Shown here: positions 7,295-14,075 of the stretch, in pieces
How positions within the stretch are numbered: position 1 is the stretch's first letter
How the letters are laid out: each line of letters begins with the position of its first letter
Assembly (NCBI GenBank): GCA_001914195.1
Contig: MKYF01000037.1
Location: 1 to 37,993 of the forward strand
Length of the DNA: 37,993 nucleotides
Reading direction: 5' to 3'
Source: Streptococcus mitis
GTDB taxonomy: Bacteria; Bacillota; Bacilli; Lactobacillales; Streptococcaceae
Program-made: the position numbers and the translations under genes
Notes under the pieces: generated by a model
The model's input: the letters and a program-made list of their open reading frames with translations, nothing else
The model's database searches: none
Told to the model about the DNA's origin: nothing

Positions 7295-7575
7295 AGGACA
7301 TTTCAATCTTTCTTAGAAAAGGATTAGTCTAGCCTATCCTCTTCTAAGAAAGATTCCTGACGAAGTCGACGAGTCACTAGGTCAATCATCTTTAAAAAAG
7401 ATGAAAGATTTTTAAATCTAACTACTTCTACGCGTGCACGGCACTGGGCTTGTCGAGTGCCGTGCATATTCAAAAACCTAGGAATATCAAGGGTTTGAGC
7501 GATTTATGAAAAATCAATCTCTTGATTTATCTATGGAATAGTTAGAGCAATAATTAAAATAAGGAGTTCTTAATA
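7295..7575. other. Hairpin-rich region, candidate oriT / replication origin
   Basis: This 281-bp region between the coupling ATPase and the Rep protein holds four inverted repeats. 7305-7324 pairs with 7336-7354 (14 bp plus 5 bp). 7386-7393 pairs with 7397-7404. TGCACGGCACT at 7435-7445 pairs perfectly with 7456-7466 (G+C-rich, 10-base loop GGGCTTGTCG). 7511-7517 pairs with 7522-7528. The first hairpin may also terminate the upstream operon. Rep/relaxase proteins commonly nick in or beside such hairpins next to their own gene, so the G+C-rich one is the best nick-site candidate. Confidence 0.5.
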
Positions 7576-8955
7576 ATGAACAAAATGAAAAAAGAAACAA
7601 ACCTAACCGCAATCATGCTAGTCCAACAACTAGAAGATGAACACTGGAAAACTTGGCAAGATAAAACAGCTTTAAAGCAGGCTAGAGATGAAAGTAATAT
7701 CCGCCCACTGCTTGAGACAGTCACTGATAAACTAAATAGGGCTGATATTACTGTTAAAGAAGCTTACGGAATCAAACATAATAAAGACGAGGTAAACGTT
7801 TGGAATCAAGAATCGATGAAAAATGTAATCGAAAAGAAAGCCGAACATATCCATTTTCTCTTTAAGTTTGAAAAAGGAGCATCATTAAACAGAATAGCTC
7901 TAGCTATCGGGGTTGAACCCCAATATCTTGAAAAACTAAAATCTGGTCGCTATGGCTATGATAATTGCCTTGCCTATCTAGTTCATGCAAAAGACGAAAC
8001 CAAGCATCAATATCAGCCAGAGGAGGTTACAACACTCTTAGGAGAGGATTACAAAAGCATTTATCACCGTAGTATGGCAACGTGGGTCAAAGGACGAGCC
8101 ACCAAGAAAGCTAAAGAAACCAATCTCAGCGTTGACTGGTTGGTTGAAAAAATACTAGCTGGAGACATCACGAAAGAAAATATCATGCTGACAAATGAAT
8201 ATTATGCAGTCTATGCTAGACATAAGCAAAAAGTAAATGAAGCCATCGAAACCGCTGGAGAGCAAAAAAGCTATCAGACTGTAGCTGAGCTAAAAGAGGG
8301 CAAATTTAAAAAAACTATCCTCTTCATTTCTGCCCCAAGCAGTGCTGGAAAAACTAGATTTGCAAAAGAGTTGATAGATATAATTCAGAAGGTGGCTTTG
8401 AAATTTAATCAGCGATGGGATTATAGTTTAACTGCTTCTACCAATGCCTTCGATGACTACAACGGGCAAGAAATTCTATTCCTAGACGATATGCGAGGTA
8501 GTAGCATGACTGCATCAGACTGGTTAAAACTCCTCGACCCGTATATGATAAGTCCCATATCTGCTCGGTATCGCAACAAGATTGGCTCCGCTAAAGTTAT
8601 CATCATTACGAGTACAAAAAAACCCATTCCTTTTTTTGAAATCTCCAAAGAAAATGATAACGAGGATTCTGGACAATTCGTTCGTAGAATAGATTATCTT
8701 ATAACAATAGATAAGTCTTATAACCTATCACAACCCCAACATACGACACCCCAGATTAATGACTTTATAGATACGTGGCAAAATAGAAAATTCCATTCTT
8801 TTAAATTTGCCAAATCTAAATCATACACCAAAAATAAAACGATAGATATTTTGGTTAAGACAGTCATCAAGAATATGCAATGGAATAAACATAAAAGGGT
8901 TATCAATACCAGCGACCAAACCAACATTGATAACCCCAACAATAAACAAAAATAG
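7576..8955 (+). CDS. HUH Rep protein fused to SF3-type helicase (candidate relaxase/replicase)
   Basis: Predicted to nick the element's origin and unwind it for rolling-circle replication and mobilization. The 459 residues contain an N-terminal Rep_2-like HUH domain with the metal-binding HIH at 91-93 (EHIHFLFKF), YLVHAKDETKHQY (134-146) and a candidate nucleophile tyrosine in NEYYAVYARHKQKVNEA (Tyr 209, 210 or 213). A helicase domain follows, with Walker A APSSAGKT (253-260), Walker B LFLDDMRG (301-308) and the sensor/motif C IIITSTKKP (342-350). AAGGAG lies 9 bases before ATG 7576. The Rep plus helicase architecture is shared with plasmid Reps thought to be related to CRESS-DNA virus Reps, and related proteins are reported as non-canonical relaxases of streptococcal IMEs. 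Which of the two jobs dominates here is not visible. Confidence 0.85.
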   Translation: MNKMKKETNLTAIMLVQQLEDEHWKTWQDKTALKQARDESNIRPLLETVTDKLNRADITVKEAYGIKHNKDEVNVWNQESMKNVIEKKAEHIHFLFKFEKGASLNRIALAIGVEPQYLEKLKSGRYGYDNCLAYLVHAKDETKHQYQPEEVTTLLGEDYKSIYHRSMATWVKGRATKKAKETNLSVDWLVEKILAGDITKENIMLTNEYYAVYARHKQKVNEAIETAGEQKSYQTVAELKEGKFKKTILFISAPSSAGKTRFAKELIDIIQKVALKFNQRWDYSLTASTNAFDDYNGQEILFLDDMRGSSMTASDWLKLLDPYMISPISARYRNKIGSAKVIIITSTKKPIPFFEISKENDNEDSGQFVRRIDYLITIDKSYNLSQPQHTTPQINDFIDTWQNRKFHSFKFAKSKSYTKNKTIDILVKTVIKNMQWNKHKRVINTSDQTNIDNPNNKQK

Positions 8956-9019
8956 CACAACTATCTCTGTTGTTGCTATTATCTCATACTAACATTAAAA
9001 ACTCAAGCGAGGTAACAAC

Positions 9020-9280
9020 ATGCAAGTTATTCTACCTGACGAACAGGTTCATCAAATCCAACTACTAATCGCTGACTTAATCCAACAAGAAATCGAAAAT
9101 CGATTGAACAACAGCAATTTTATCAGTCCATTTTTGAATAAACAACAAACCTGTAACTATCTTGGAATCTCTAATAACACACTTGATTCTTGGATAAAAA
9201 AAGGATTGCCAGTTATCCGTATTGGAAAAACAGTTCGATTCGATAAAACTGTAATCAATCGCTGGTTACAAAATCAGTAG
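9020..9280 (+). CDS. Excisionase-like helix-turn-helix protein
   Basis: An 86-aa protein with a C-terminal MerR/HTH_17-type DNA-binding domain: LNKQQTCNYLGISNNTLDSWIKKGLPVIRIGKTVRFDKTVINRWL (about 39-83). This is the typical pattern of excisionases and helix-turn-helix proteins that bind att DNA. The N-terminal helix (about 1-35) may dimerise. It lies just before integrase 2, the usual xis-int order. The start at 9020 has GCGAGGTAA upstream. It probably bends att DNA and directs integrase 2 toward excision. Confidence 0.8.
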   Translation: MQVILPDEQVHQIQLLIADLIQQEIENRLNNSNFISPFLNKQQTCNYLGISNNTLDSWIKKGLPVIRIGKTVRFDKTVINRWLQNQ

Positions 9281-9286
9281 CATTTC

Positions 9287-9322
9287 TACCGTGGTTTGTT
9301 ATAATGAAATCACGGTATTTTT
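9287..9322 (+). terminator. Hairpin terminator with an internal TATAAT between xis and int2
   Basis: TACCGTGGTTT (9287-9297) pairs with AAATCACGGTA (9307-9317) apart from one G-U, and a T run follows, so it fits a rho-independent terminator for the rep-xis transcript. Its loop (9298-9306) contains TATAAT, which could be the -10 box of an int2 promoter. In that case the hairpin separates int2 from the upstream genes. Confidence 0.6.
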
Positions 9323-9348
9323 CTAGCTCAATTAAAAAGGAGAATACT

Positions 9349-10566
9349 ATGTCAATTACAAAAACTAAAAATGGAACTTATCGCTTACGAATCTACATTC
9401 CTGAGGAAGTTAAATCTTCACTAGGTGTTGATAAGAAAGTGATTGAAAAACGGTTCAAGACAAGGAGTGAAGCAAAAAAATACGAACTAGAACTTCAAAA
9501 CAAGATTGATAAACTTCTTAGTGGAGGTTCTGCTTCATTGGAAAATAGAGGTTCTATTCTCTTTTCAGAATTCTATCAGAACGTTTGGTGGGAATCCTAC
9601 AAAGCAGGTCAAACTACTTCTACTGCTAAACCACCTTCTCAAGCAACTATAGTTGGTACAGAAATTGCTTTTAGAAAACACATTTTGCCTTTACTTGGTA
9701 ATTATTCGATAGAATTTCTTAACCAAAATAAACAAGTTGTTTTAAATCTCTTAACTCAAAAAGCCGAGGAATATGCAAATTTCAAAGTTATCAGGAGCTA
9801 CGTTAATTCTATCTTTGACTGGGCTGAAGAATTGGAATATATCGAAACGAACCGACTATCAAAAACAATCAGTCGCATCAAAGCCACTAAGAAAATCAAG
9901 CTACAGGAATCTAAAAATGATGAAGATTTATATCTTTCTCAGGCGGAACTTCAAGCATGGTTCAAAGCTTTTGAAGAAGACTTAGAAAACGATAAACTCT
10001 CGTTCAAAGATTATGTATTATTCTATACCACCTTTTTCTTAGGTGATAGAAAATCCGAAAGTTACGCTTTACAATGGAAACACATCAACACTAAGAAACA
10101 GGAAATCCAATTAGTCCAAGCTTTAGATAAATACAAACATCCAAAATCTACAAAGGGGAACAAAAAAACAACCTTTCAAATCCCTGTTGAACTTGTTGAC
10201 TTGCTCCAATCTTGGAAAAAACAACAGAAAACTGAGTTGGCAAAATTTGGTATTATCCAATCTGACGAACAATATGTCTTTACTTATATCGACACGAAAG
10301 GAAATGTGAATAGCCCCTTACACTCTGACTATCTCAATAACAAAATGAAGTCAGTTAAACGCCGTCACAAGGAATTGACACACGCTACACCACACAAATT
10401 ACGCCATACAGGAGCCACACTTGCTAAACAGGCTGGAACCTCTATGGAAGCTATTTCTGAAGCACTCACTCATAGTGATACGATTACAACTAAGACTTAT
10501 GTCAACACTTCAAATGTAATCCCAATGGCTGTTGGAGAGATTGCTTATCGTAATCTTAAAAAGTAA
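9349..10566 (+). CDS. Tyrosine recombinase / integrase of the 9.3-kb element
   Basis: Catalyses integration into and excision from the 3' end of rpsI. The ATG at 9349 is chosen because AAGGAG lies 8 bases upstream; the frame is open further (to 9304) but that part contains the terminator hairpin. The 405 residues show an AP2-like arm-binding domain (TKTKNGTYRLRIYIPEE, then RFKTRSEAKKYE), a SAM-like core-binding domain (about 70-185) and a catalytic domain with R234 (GDRKSESYAL), H349/R352 (TPHKLRHTGATL), H375 (LTHSD) and nucleophile Y384 (TKTYVN). GDRKSES is a variant of the common GLRxGE. The stop codon is 110 bases from the rpsI stop, with three phased GGTGTGAA repeats between, as expected for int next to attR. 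Confidence 0.92.
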   Translation: MSITKTKNGTYRLRIYIPEEVKSSLGVDKKVIEKRFKTRSEAKKYELELQNKIDKLLSGGSASLENRGSILFSEFYQNVWWESYKAGQTTSTAKPPSQATIVGTEIAFRKHILPLLGNYSIEFLNQNKQVVLNLLTQKAEEYANFKVIRSYVNSIFDWAEELEYIETNRLSKTISRIKATKKIKLQESKNDEDLYLSQAELQAWFKAFEEDLENDKLSFKDYVLFYTTFFLGDRKSESYALQWKHINTKKQEIQLVQALDKYKHPKSTKGNKKTTFQIPVELVDLLQSWKKQQKTELAKFGIIQSDEQYVFTYIDTKGNVNSPLHSDYLNNKMKSVKRRHKELTHATPHKLRHTGATLAKQAGTSMEAISEALTHSDTITTKTYVNTSNVIPMAVGEIAYRNLKK

Positions 10567-10639
10567 TGGTGTGAATTTGGTGTGAAAAATGGTGTGAATT
10601 TTGCTAAAAATCATCAAAAAAACACCCCATAGTGTGAAC
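10567..10639 (+). repeat. GGTGTGAA repeats, candidate arm sites of integrase 2
   Basis: GGTGTGAA occurs at 10,568-10,575, 10,579-10,586 and 10,591-10,598 (periods 11 and 12 bp, one helical turn), and AGTGTGAA at 10,631-10,638. The same word lies at 1509-1516 and inverted at 1562-1569 at the other end of the element. Repeats of one word at both ends, phased to the helix and beside int, fit arm-type binding sites. Confidence 0.65.
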
Positions 10640-10653
10640 CATGAAGTGTTGTA
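10614..10653 (-). terminator. Weak terminator downstream of rpsI, supplied by the element
   Basis: On the minus strand AACACTTCAT and ATGGGGTGTT can pair around TTCACACT-type loop bases with two mismatches, followed by a run of T (10,613-10,622 read in reverse). It would replace the native terminator lost when the element inserted. The stem is imperfect, so the call is moderate. Confidence 0.45.
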
Positions 10654-10675
10654 AATGCTGTATTGTAGCTGGTTC

Positions 10676-10725
10676 TTAACGTTTTGAGAACTGGCTAGCT
10701 TTACGAGCTTTCTTAAGACCTGGTT
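10676..10725 (-). repeat. attR-type site inside the rpsI 3' end
   Basis: Right border of the 9.3-kb element. The 28 bases 10,698-10,725 are identical to 1375-1402. The recombination crossover must lie in or next to this core, so 10,676-10,697 should derive from the incoming element. Confidence 0.85.
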
Positions 10726-11068
10726 TCTTACGTTCAACTTTACGTGAGTCACGTGTAAGAAGTCCTGCGCGTTTCAATGAATCGCGGAAGTCTGGGTCTA
10801 CTTGAAGAAGGGCACGAGCGATACCGTGACGGATAGCTCCTGATTGACCAGCGTATCCACCACCTACAACGTTAACGAAAACGTCGTATGAACCTGCAGT
10901 TGAAGTAACTGCGAATGGTTGGTTGATTACAAGACGAAGGTCAGCGTGTGGGATGTACTCTTCAACATCTTTTTTGTTAACAGTGATTTTACCAGTTCCT
11001 GGAACAAGGCGAACGCGTGCAACAGCGTTTTTACGACGTCCAGTACCTGCATATTGTGCTTGTGACAT
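10676..11068 (-). CDS. rpsI: 30S ribosomal protein S9
   Basis: Small-subunit ribosomal protein whose C-terminal tail reaches the P-site tRNA. The 130 residues match full-length Firmicute S9: AQYAGTGRRKNAVARVRLVPG at the start and the conserved basic tail KARKASQFSKR at the end. It is second in the rplM-rpsI operon, 18 bases behind rplM. Its last codons are the integration site. Bases 10,676-10,725 repeat at 1353-1402, and the final codons here differ by synonymous changes from that copy, so the 3' end was probably exchanged for the element's own version while keeping the protein unchanged. Confidence 0.98.
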   Translation of the reverse strand: MSQAQYAGTGRRKNAVARVRLVPGTGKITVNKKDVEEYIPHADLRLVINQPFAVTSTAGSYDVFVNVVGGGYAGQSGAIRHGIARALLQVDPDFRDSLKRAGLLTRDSRKVERKKPGLKKARKASQFSKR

Positions 11069-11086
11069 ACTTTATTGTTCCTTTCC

Positions 11087-11533
11087 TTAGATAAGTCCTG
11101 AAATATCAAGAACTTCTGGTTGTTGTGCAGCGTGAGTGTGCTCAGCTCCAACAAATACTTTCAACTTCATACCTTGAGCGCGTCCAAGAGTATTGTGTGG
11201 AAGCATACCTTTAACTGATTTCTCGATCAAACGTACTGCATTTTTAGAACGAAGTTCACCTGCAGAGATTTGTTTCAATCCACCTGGGTGGTTTGAGTGA
11301 GTGTAGTAGATTTTATCAGTTGCTTTTTTACCAGTCAATTTAACTTTTTCAGCATTGATAACAATCACAAAGTCACCTGTATCAGTGTGTGGTGTAAATG
11401 TTGGTTTGTTTTTTCCGCGAAGTACGCTAGCAACTACTGCAGAAAGACGTCCAAGTGGTACATCAGTTGCGTCAACTACGTACCATTTACGTTCAACTTG
11501 GCCTGGTTTAGCCATAAATGTTGTTTTGTTCAT
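11087..11533 (-). CDS. rplM: 50S ribosomal protein L13
   Basis: Early-assembling large-subunit protein. The 148 residues are full length and start MNKTTFMAKPGQVERKWYVVDA, with the family signature near HTGVxx..KPGL replaced by HSNHPGGLKQISAGEL, KSVKGMLPHNTLGR and VFVGAEHTHAAQQP. The ATG at 11,533 has GGAG upstream. It forms an operon with rpsI and is preceded by its own promoter and a structured leader (11,545-11,641) that probably gives autogenous control. Confidence 0.98.
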   Translation of the reverse strand: MNKTTFMAKPGQVERKWYVVDATDVPLGRLSAVVASVLRGKNKPTFTPHTDTGDFVIVINAEKVKLTGKKATDKIYYTHSNHPGGLKQISAGELRSKNAVRLIEKSVKGMLPHNTLGRAQGMKLKVFVGAEHTHAAQQPEVLDISGLI

Positions 11534-11544
11534 GATTTCTCCTA

Positions 11545-11641
11545 TATATAGTTCGATTTTTGTTTACGGTGATGGGTGTTCCTTCCCATCGAAAAGTATT
11601 TGGAAGGTTCCGGGGCCTTTCAAATGGGGTAAACAATACCG
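11545..11641 (-). ncRNA. L13-type ribosomal leader
   Basis: Between the promoter and rplM the RNA can close with TTGTTTAC (11,629-11,636) paired to GTAAACAA (11,560-11,567), and contains smaller hairpins such as GGAACCTTCC and GATGGGAAGG..CCCATC. A leader of this type and position is known in Firmicutes (Rfam L13_leader), where L13 is thought to bind its own mRNA. Assignment is by context and the outer stem only. Confidence 0.65.
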
Positions 11642-11647
11642 CCTACT

Positions 11648-11677
11648 ATAATACCAAATTTCACCCCTAAAAGTCAA
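11648..11677 (-). promoter_or_regulatory. Promoter of rplM-rpsI
   Basis: On the minus strand TTGACT (11,672-11,677) and TATTAT (11,648-11,653) are 18 bases apart, about 115-120 bases upstream of rplM. No other good promoter is visible between the ABC genes and rplM. Confidence 0.7.
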
Positions 11678-11721
11678 TAGATATGAAAAATATTTTTCTA
11701 AATTCCACTCTCTTTATCTCT

Positions 11722-11743
11722 AAAAAACCTCGCTTTCGCGAGG
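11722..11743 (-). terminator. Terminator of the ABC exporter operon
   Basis: CCTCGC (11,728-11,733) pairs with GCGAGG (11,738-11,743) around TTTC. On the minus strand six T follow. It lies 5 bases after the permease stop codon. Confidence 0.85.
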
Positions 11744-11748
11744 CTCTT

Positions 11749-12948
11749 CTATTTATAAGATAAGGCACGTCTAAAGGTTTTCCAAGGACCTAAATCATCT
11801 GTTTGCAGAACGAGACTAGCATACATACGTCCGATAAAGACTGTTGCCGTTACTGCAAAAGCAATCGTAATAGCAAGTGAAATCCATGCTTCTACTCCCC
11901 CTGCATAGCCATTAATAGCTCTAAACGGCATGAAGAAAGTCGAAATAAAGGGAATATATGAACCAATCTTCAAGATGAGATTGTCACCAGCTGCACCTAG
12001 AGCTGTCACTCCAAAAAAACCACCTAGAATCAAAATCATCAAAGGCGACAAGGCTTTCCCTGCATCCTCAGGACGAGAAACCATAGAACCTAGGAAGGCT
12101 GCTAAAACAACGTACATAAAGAGGCTAACCAAGACAAACAATAAGGTGTTGAGCGAGAAAGCCTCTCCTATATGGTTTAAAATACCAGATTGTGCCAAGA
12201 TTGGTAGGTCTTTAAAGAGAAGAATGGCAGCAAGTCCACCCACGACGTAAATGGCAATATGGGTCAAAATCACAAGCAACAAGGCAAGCATACGAGCATA
12301 GAAATAATGACTGGCTCGAATGCTGGAGAAGACCACCTCCATGATTTTAGTACCTTTCTCACTAGCCACTTCCTGGGCAGTGACACTAGCATAAGTAATT
12401 AAAATCATATAGAGAAAGCCACCAACCGCTGTAGCCGCGATTGTTTGAATCATTTTTTTATTTTCCTTGGATTCATCAATTTTCTCCGTAAAGTTAACTG
12501 TTTGTTCCAAGCGTTTTTCCTGTTCTTGTGACAAATTGGCTGCCGAACGATTGAGTTGATCTTGAAGCTCATTTAACTTGCTCGTTACTCCTAGCTTAAT
12601 AGCAATCTCAAGGGAAGTTTCACCGTGATAAACTGCCTTCAAGACACTATCCTCTTGGTCAATGGTCATATAGCCTTTTAATTTTTCATCCTTGATAGCA
12701 GCTTGAGCACTTGCTTCATCCTGATAATCAAAATTGAGACCATTGGTAGATTTAAGACTGTCTGTCACAGCTGGAACAGTGCTGACTACTGCTATCTTGC
12801 CACTCTGAGCCATAGAAGAGCCTTGAAGATAGCCAATTCCCCCAGAGAGACCGATAAACAAGAATGGTGAAATCACCATAAAGAAGAAACTCCACGATTT
12901 GACATGTCGAAGATAGGTTTCCTTCATTACAACCCACATATTTCTCAT
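11749..12948 (-). CDS. ABC-2 type exporter permease (NatB/YhaP-like)
   Basis: Membrane subunit of an export ABC transporter. The 399 residues have one N-terminal membrane helix (about 19-41, SFFFMVISPFLFIGLSG), a long extracytoplasmic domain (about 42-170) and then five or six helices, with ARASHYFYARM-type coupling sequence near 210. This is the architecture of NatB-like sodium or peptide/antibiotic exporters; the substrate cannot be read from sequence. It overlaps the ATPase gene by 4 bases (ATGA-type), so the two are translated together and surely form one transporter. Confidence 0.88.
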   Translation of the reverse strand: MRNMWVVMKETYLRHVKSWSFFFMVISPFLFIGLSGGIGYLQGSSMAQSGKIAVVSTVPAVTDSLKSTNGLNFDYQDEASAQAAIKDEKLKGYMTIDQEDSVLKAVYHGETSLEIAIKLGVTSKLNELQDQLNRSAANLSQEQEKRLEQTVNFTEKIDESKENKKMIQTIAATAVGGFLYMILITYASVTAQEVASEKGTKIMEVVFSSIRASHYFYARMLALLLVILTHIAIYVVGGLAAILLFKDLPILAQSGILNHIGEAFSLNTLLFVLVSLFMYVVLAAFLGSMVSRPEDAGKALSPLMILILGGFFGVTALGAAGDNLILKIGSYIPFISTFFMPFRAINGYAGGVEAWISLAITIAFAVTATVFIGRMYASLVLQTDDLGPWKTFRRALSYK

Positions 12949-13838
12949 ACTTCCACCCCTGATTCTAGTTTAAAGATTTCATCGATTGTTGGCGCTTGCT
13001 GATCAAAGGTTGCGATATATTGCCCTTGAGTCAAGATTGGGAAAAGTTCCCTTCCAGCGCTCTCATCCTCCAAGATCAATTTCCAACTGCCTTGTTTGGT
13101 CAAGCTCACCTGTTTAACATGAGGAAGGTTTTCCAATTCTTCCTTGCTTCGTTCACTTGAAACAAAGAGACGCGTTTTCCCGTATTGATTGCGAACATCC
13201 TGAACTGGTCCATGCAAGACCACACGGCCATCTCGGATCATGAGAATATCGTCACAAAGCTCCTCGACGTTGGTCATGACATGGTCAGAAAAGATAATGG
13301 TTGCCCCACGTTCTTTTTCCTGAAAAATAACTTGCTTGAGCAATTCTGTATTGACTGGGTCCAATCCACTGAAAGGCTCATCCAAGATAATCAAGTCTGG
13401 TTCATGAATAAGAGTAATGATGAGCTGAATCTTCTGCTGATTTCCTTTTGACAGACTCTTGATTTTATCTGTCAGCTTCCCTTTCACTTCCAACCTCTTC
13501 ATCCATTGAGGGAGTTTTTCTTTGATCTCCTTGGCATCCATACCTTTTAGAGTCGCCAAGTAACGAACTTGTTCAAGGACTGTCAATTTAGGCATGAGAC
13601 TGCGTTCTTCAGGCAGATAGCCAATCCGAGCGTAGGTCTCTTGACGAATATCCTGACCATCTAGACTGATTTCTCCTTGATATTCTAAAAACTTCAAAAT
13701 ACTGTGGAAAATTGTTGTCTTCCCAGCACCGTTTTTCCCGACTAATCCCAAAATACGACCTGGTCGCGCTTGAAAGTCAATACCAAACAAAACTTGCTTG
13801 GGTCCAAAACTTTTCTCTAGACTTCTTACTTCTAGCAT
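12945..13838 (-). CDS. ABC exporter ATP-binding subunit (NatA-like)
   Basis: The ATPase that drives the permease encoded next to it. The 297 residues have Walker A GKNGAGKT (34-41), signature LSKGNQQKIQ (129-138), Walker B LIILDEPFSGLDP (149-161) and the H-switch in IIFSDHVM. About 80 C-terminal residues after the ATPase core form the extension typical of NatA/CcmA-type subunits. AAGGAG-like GGAGGTGAAAG precedes the ATG. First gene of the two-gene operon behind the promoter at 13,866-13,894. Confidence 0.92.
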   Translation of the reverse strand: MLEVRSLEKSFGPKQVLFGIDFQARPGRILGLVGKNGAGKTTIFHSILKFLEYQGEISLDGQDIRQETYARIGYLPEERSLMPKLTVLEQVRYLATLKGMDAKEIKEKLPQWMKRLEVKGKLTDKIKSLSKGNQQKIQLIITLIHEPDLIILDEPFSGLDPVNTELLKQVIFQEKERGATIIFSDHVMTNVEELCDDILMIRDGRVVLHGPVQDVRNQYGKTRLFVSSERSKEELENLPHVKQVSLTKQGSWKLILEDESAGRELFPILTQGQYIATFDQQAPTIDEIFKLESGVEV

Positions 13839-13865
13839 CTTTCACCTCCGAAATGTCTTGCACTC

Positions 13866-13894
13866 ATTATACTCCTTTTTGATAGCCTTTACAA
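13866..13894 (-). promoter_or_regulatory. Promoter of the ABC exporter operon
   Basis: TTGTAA (13,889-13,894) and TATAAT (13,866-13,871) on the minus strand, 17 bases apart, 28 bases before the ATPase start codon. Confidence 0.75.
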
Positions 13895-14041
13895 TGGTTT
13901 CTGTTCATTTTTAGAAGACTATTGCTGTGTAAAATATGGCCTGGAGCGTTTTTAGTGATAAATCCATTATACAGTAGCAAACTTAATTTATCTTCTCTGC
14001 TCCTCAACTGTCTATTTTTGATCCTGAATTGTTATTTGAAA

Positions 14042-14068
14042 AGCAAAAATCCACCCCGGAGGATGGAT
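14042..14068 (-). terminator. Terminator of the pheS-pheT operon
   Basis: On the minus strand ATCCATCC pairs with GGGTGGAT around TCCG (14,049-14,068, one G-U), followed by TTTTTGCTTTT. It lies 7 bases after the pheT stop. The 200 bases between it and the ABC genes hold only their promoter. Confidence 0.85.
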
Positions 14069-14075
14069 TGATGAG

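Larger units (their letters stand above)
1375..10725 (+). mobile_element. Integrative and mobilizable-type element in the 3' end of rpsI (about 9.3 kb)
   Basis: The element is bounded by the 28-bp direct repeat at 1375-1402 and 10,698-10,725. Its right end is int2 preceded by an excisionase. It also carries a HUH-Rep/helicase protein, an FtsK-like coupling ATPase and a restriction-modification cargo. Its base composition is visibly more AT-rich than the flanking ribosomal and pheT genes. No mating-pore (VirB4, VirB6-like or lysozyme-like) genes are present, so it could not conjugate alone and would need a helper ICE. Streptococcal IMEs with Rep-like relaxases, TcpA coupling proteins and rpsI insertion have been described. 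That this is one is an inference from gene content. Confidence 0.85.

Noticed and set aside
7305..7354. First hairpin of the intergenic region as the nick site
   Set aside because: It directly follows the coupling ATPase stop and looks more like a terminator or mRNA 3' stem; the G+C-rich stem at 7435-7466 is the better candidate, although neither is proved.
9304..9348. Longer start for integrase 2
   Set aside because: The extra codons lie in the terminator hairpin, and the ATG at 9349 has a proper AAGGAG site.
1375..10725. A self-transmissible ICE or a prophage
   Set aside because: No VirB4-type ATPase, channel, lysozyme-like, capsid, portal or terminase genes are seen in 9.3 kb.
10927..11154. 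A 75-codon frame bridging rplM and rpsI
   Set aside because: It overlaps both ribosomal genes in another frame and has no family features.
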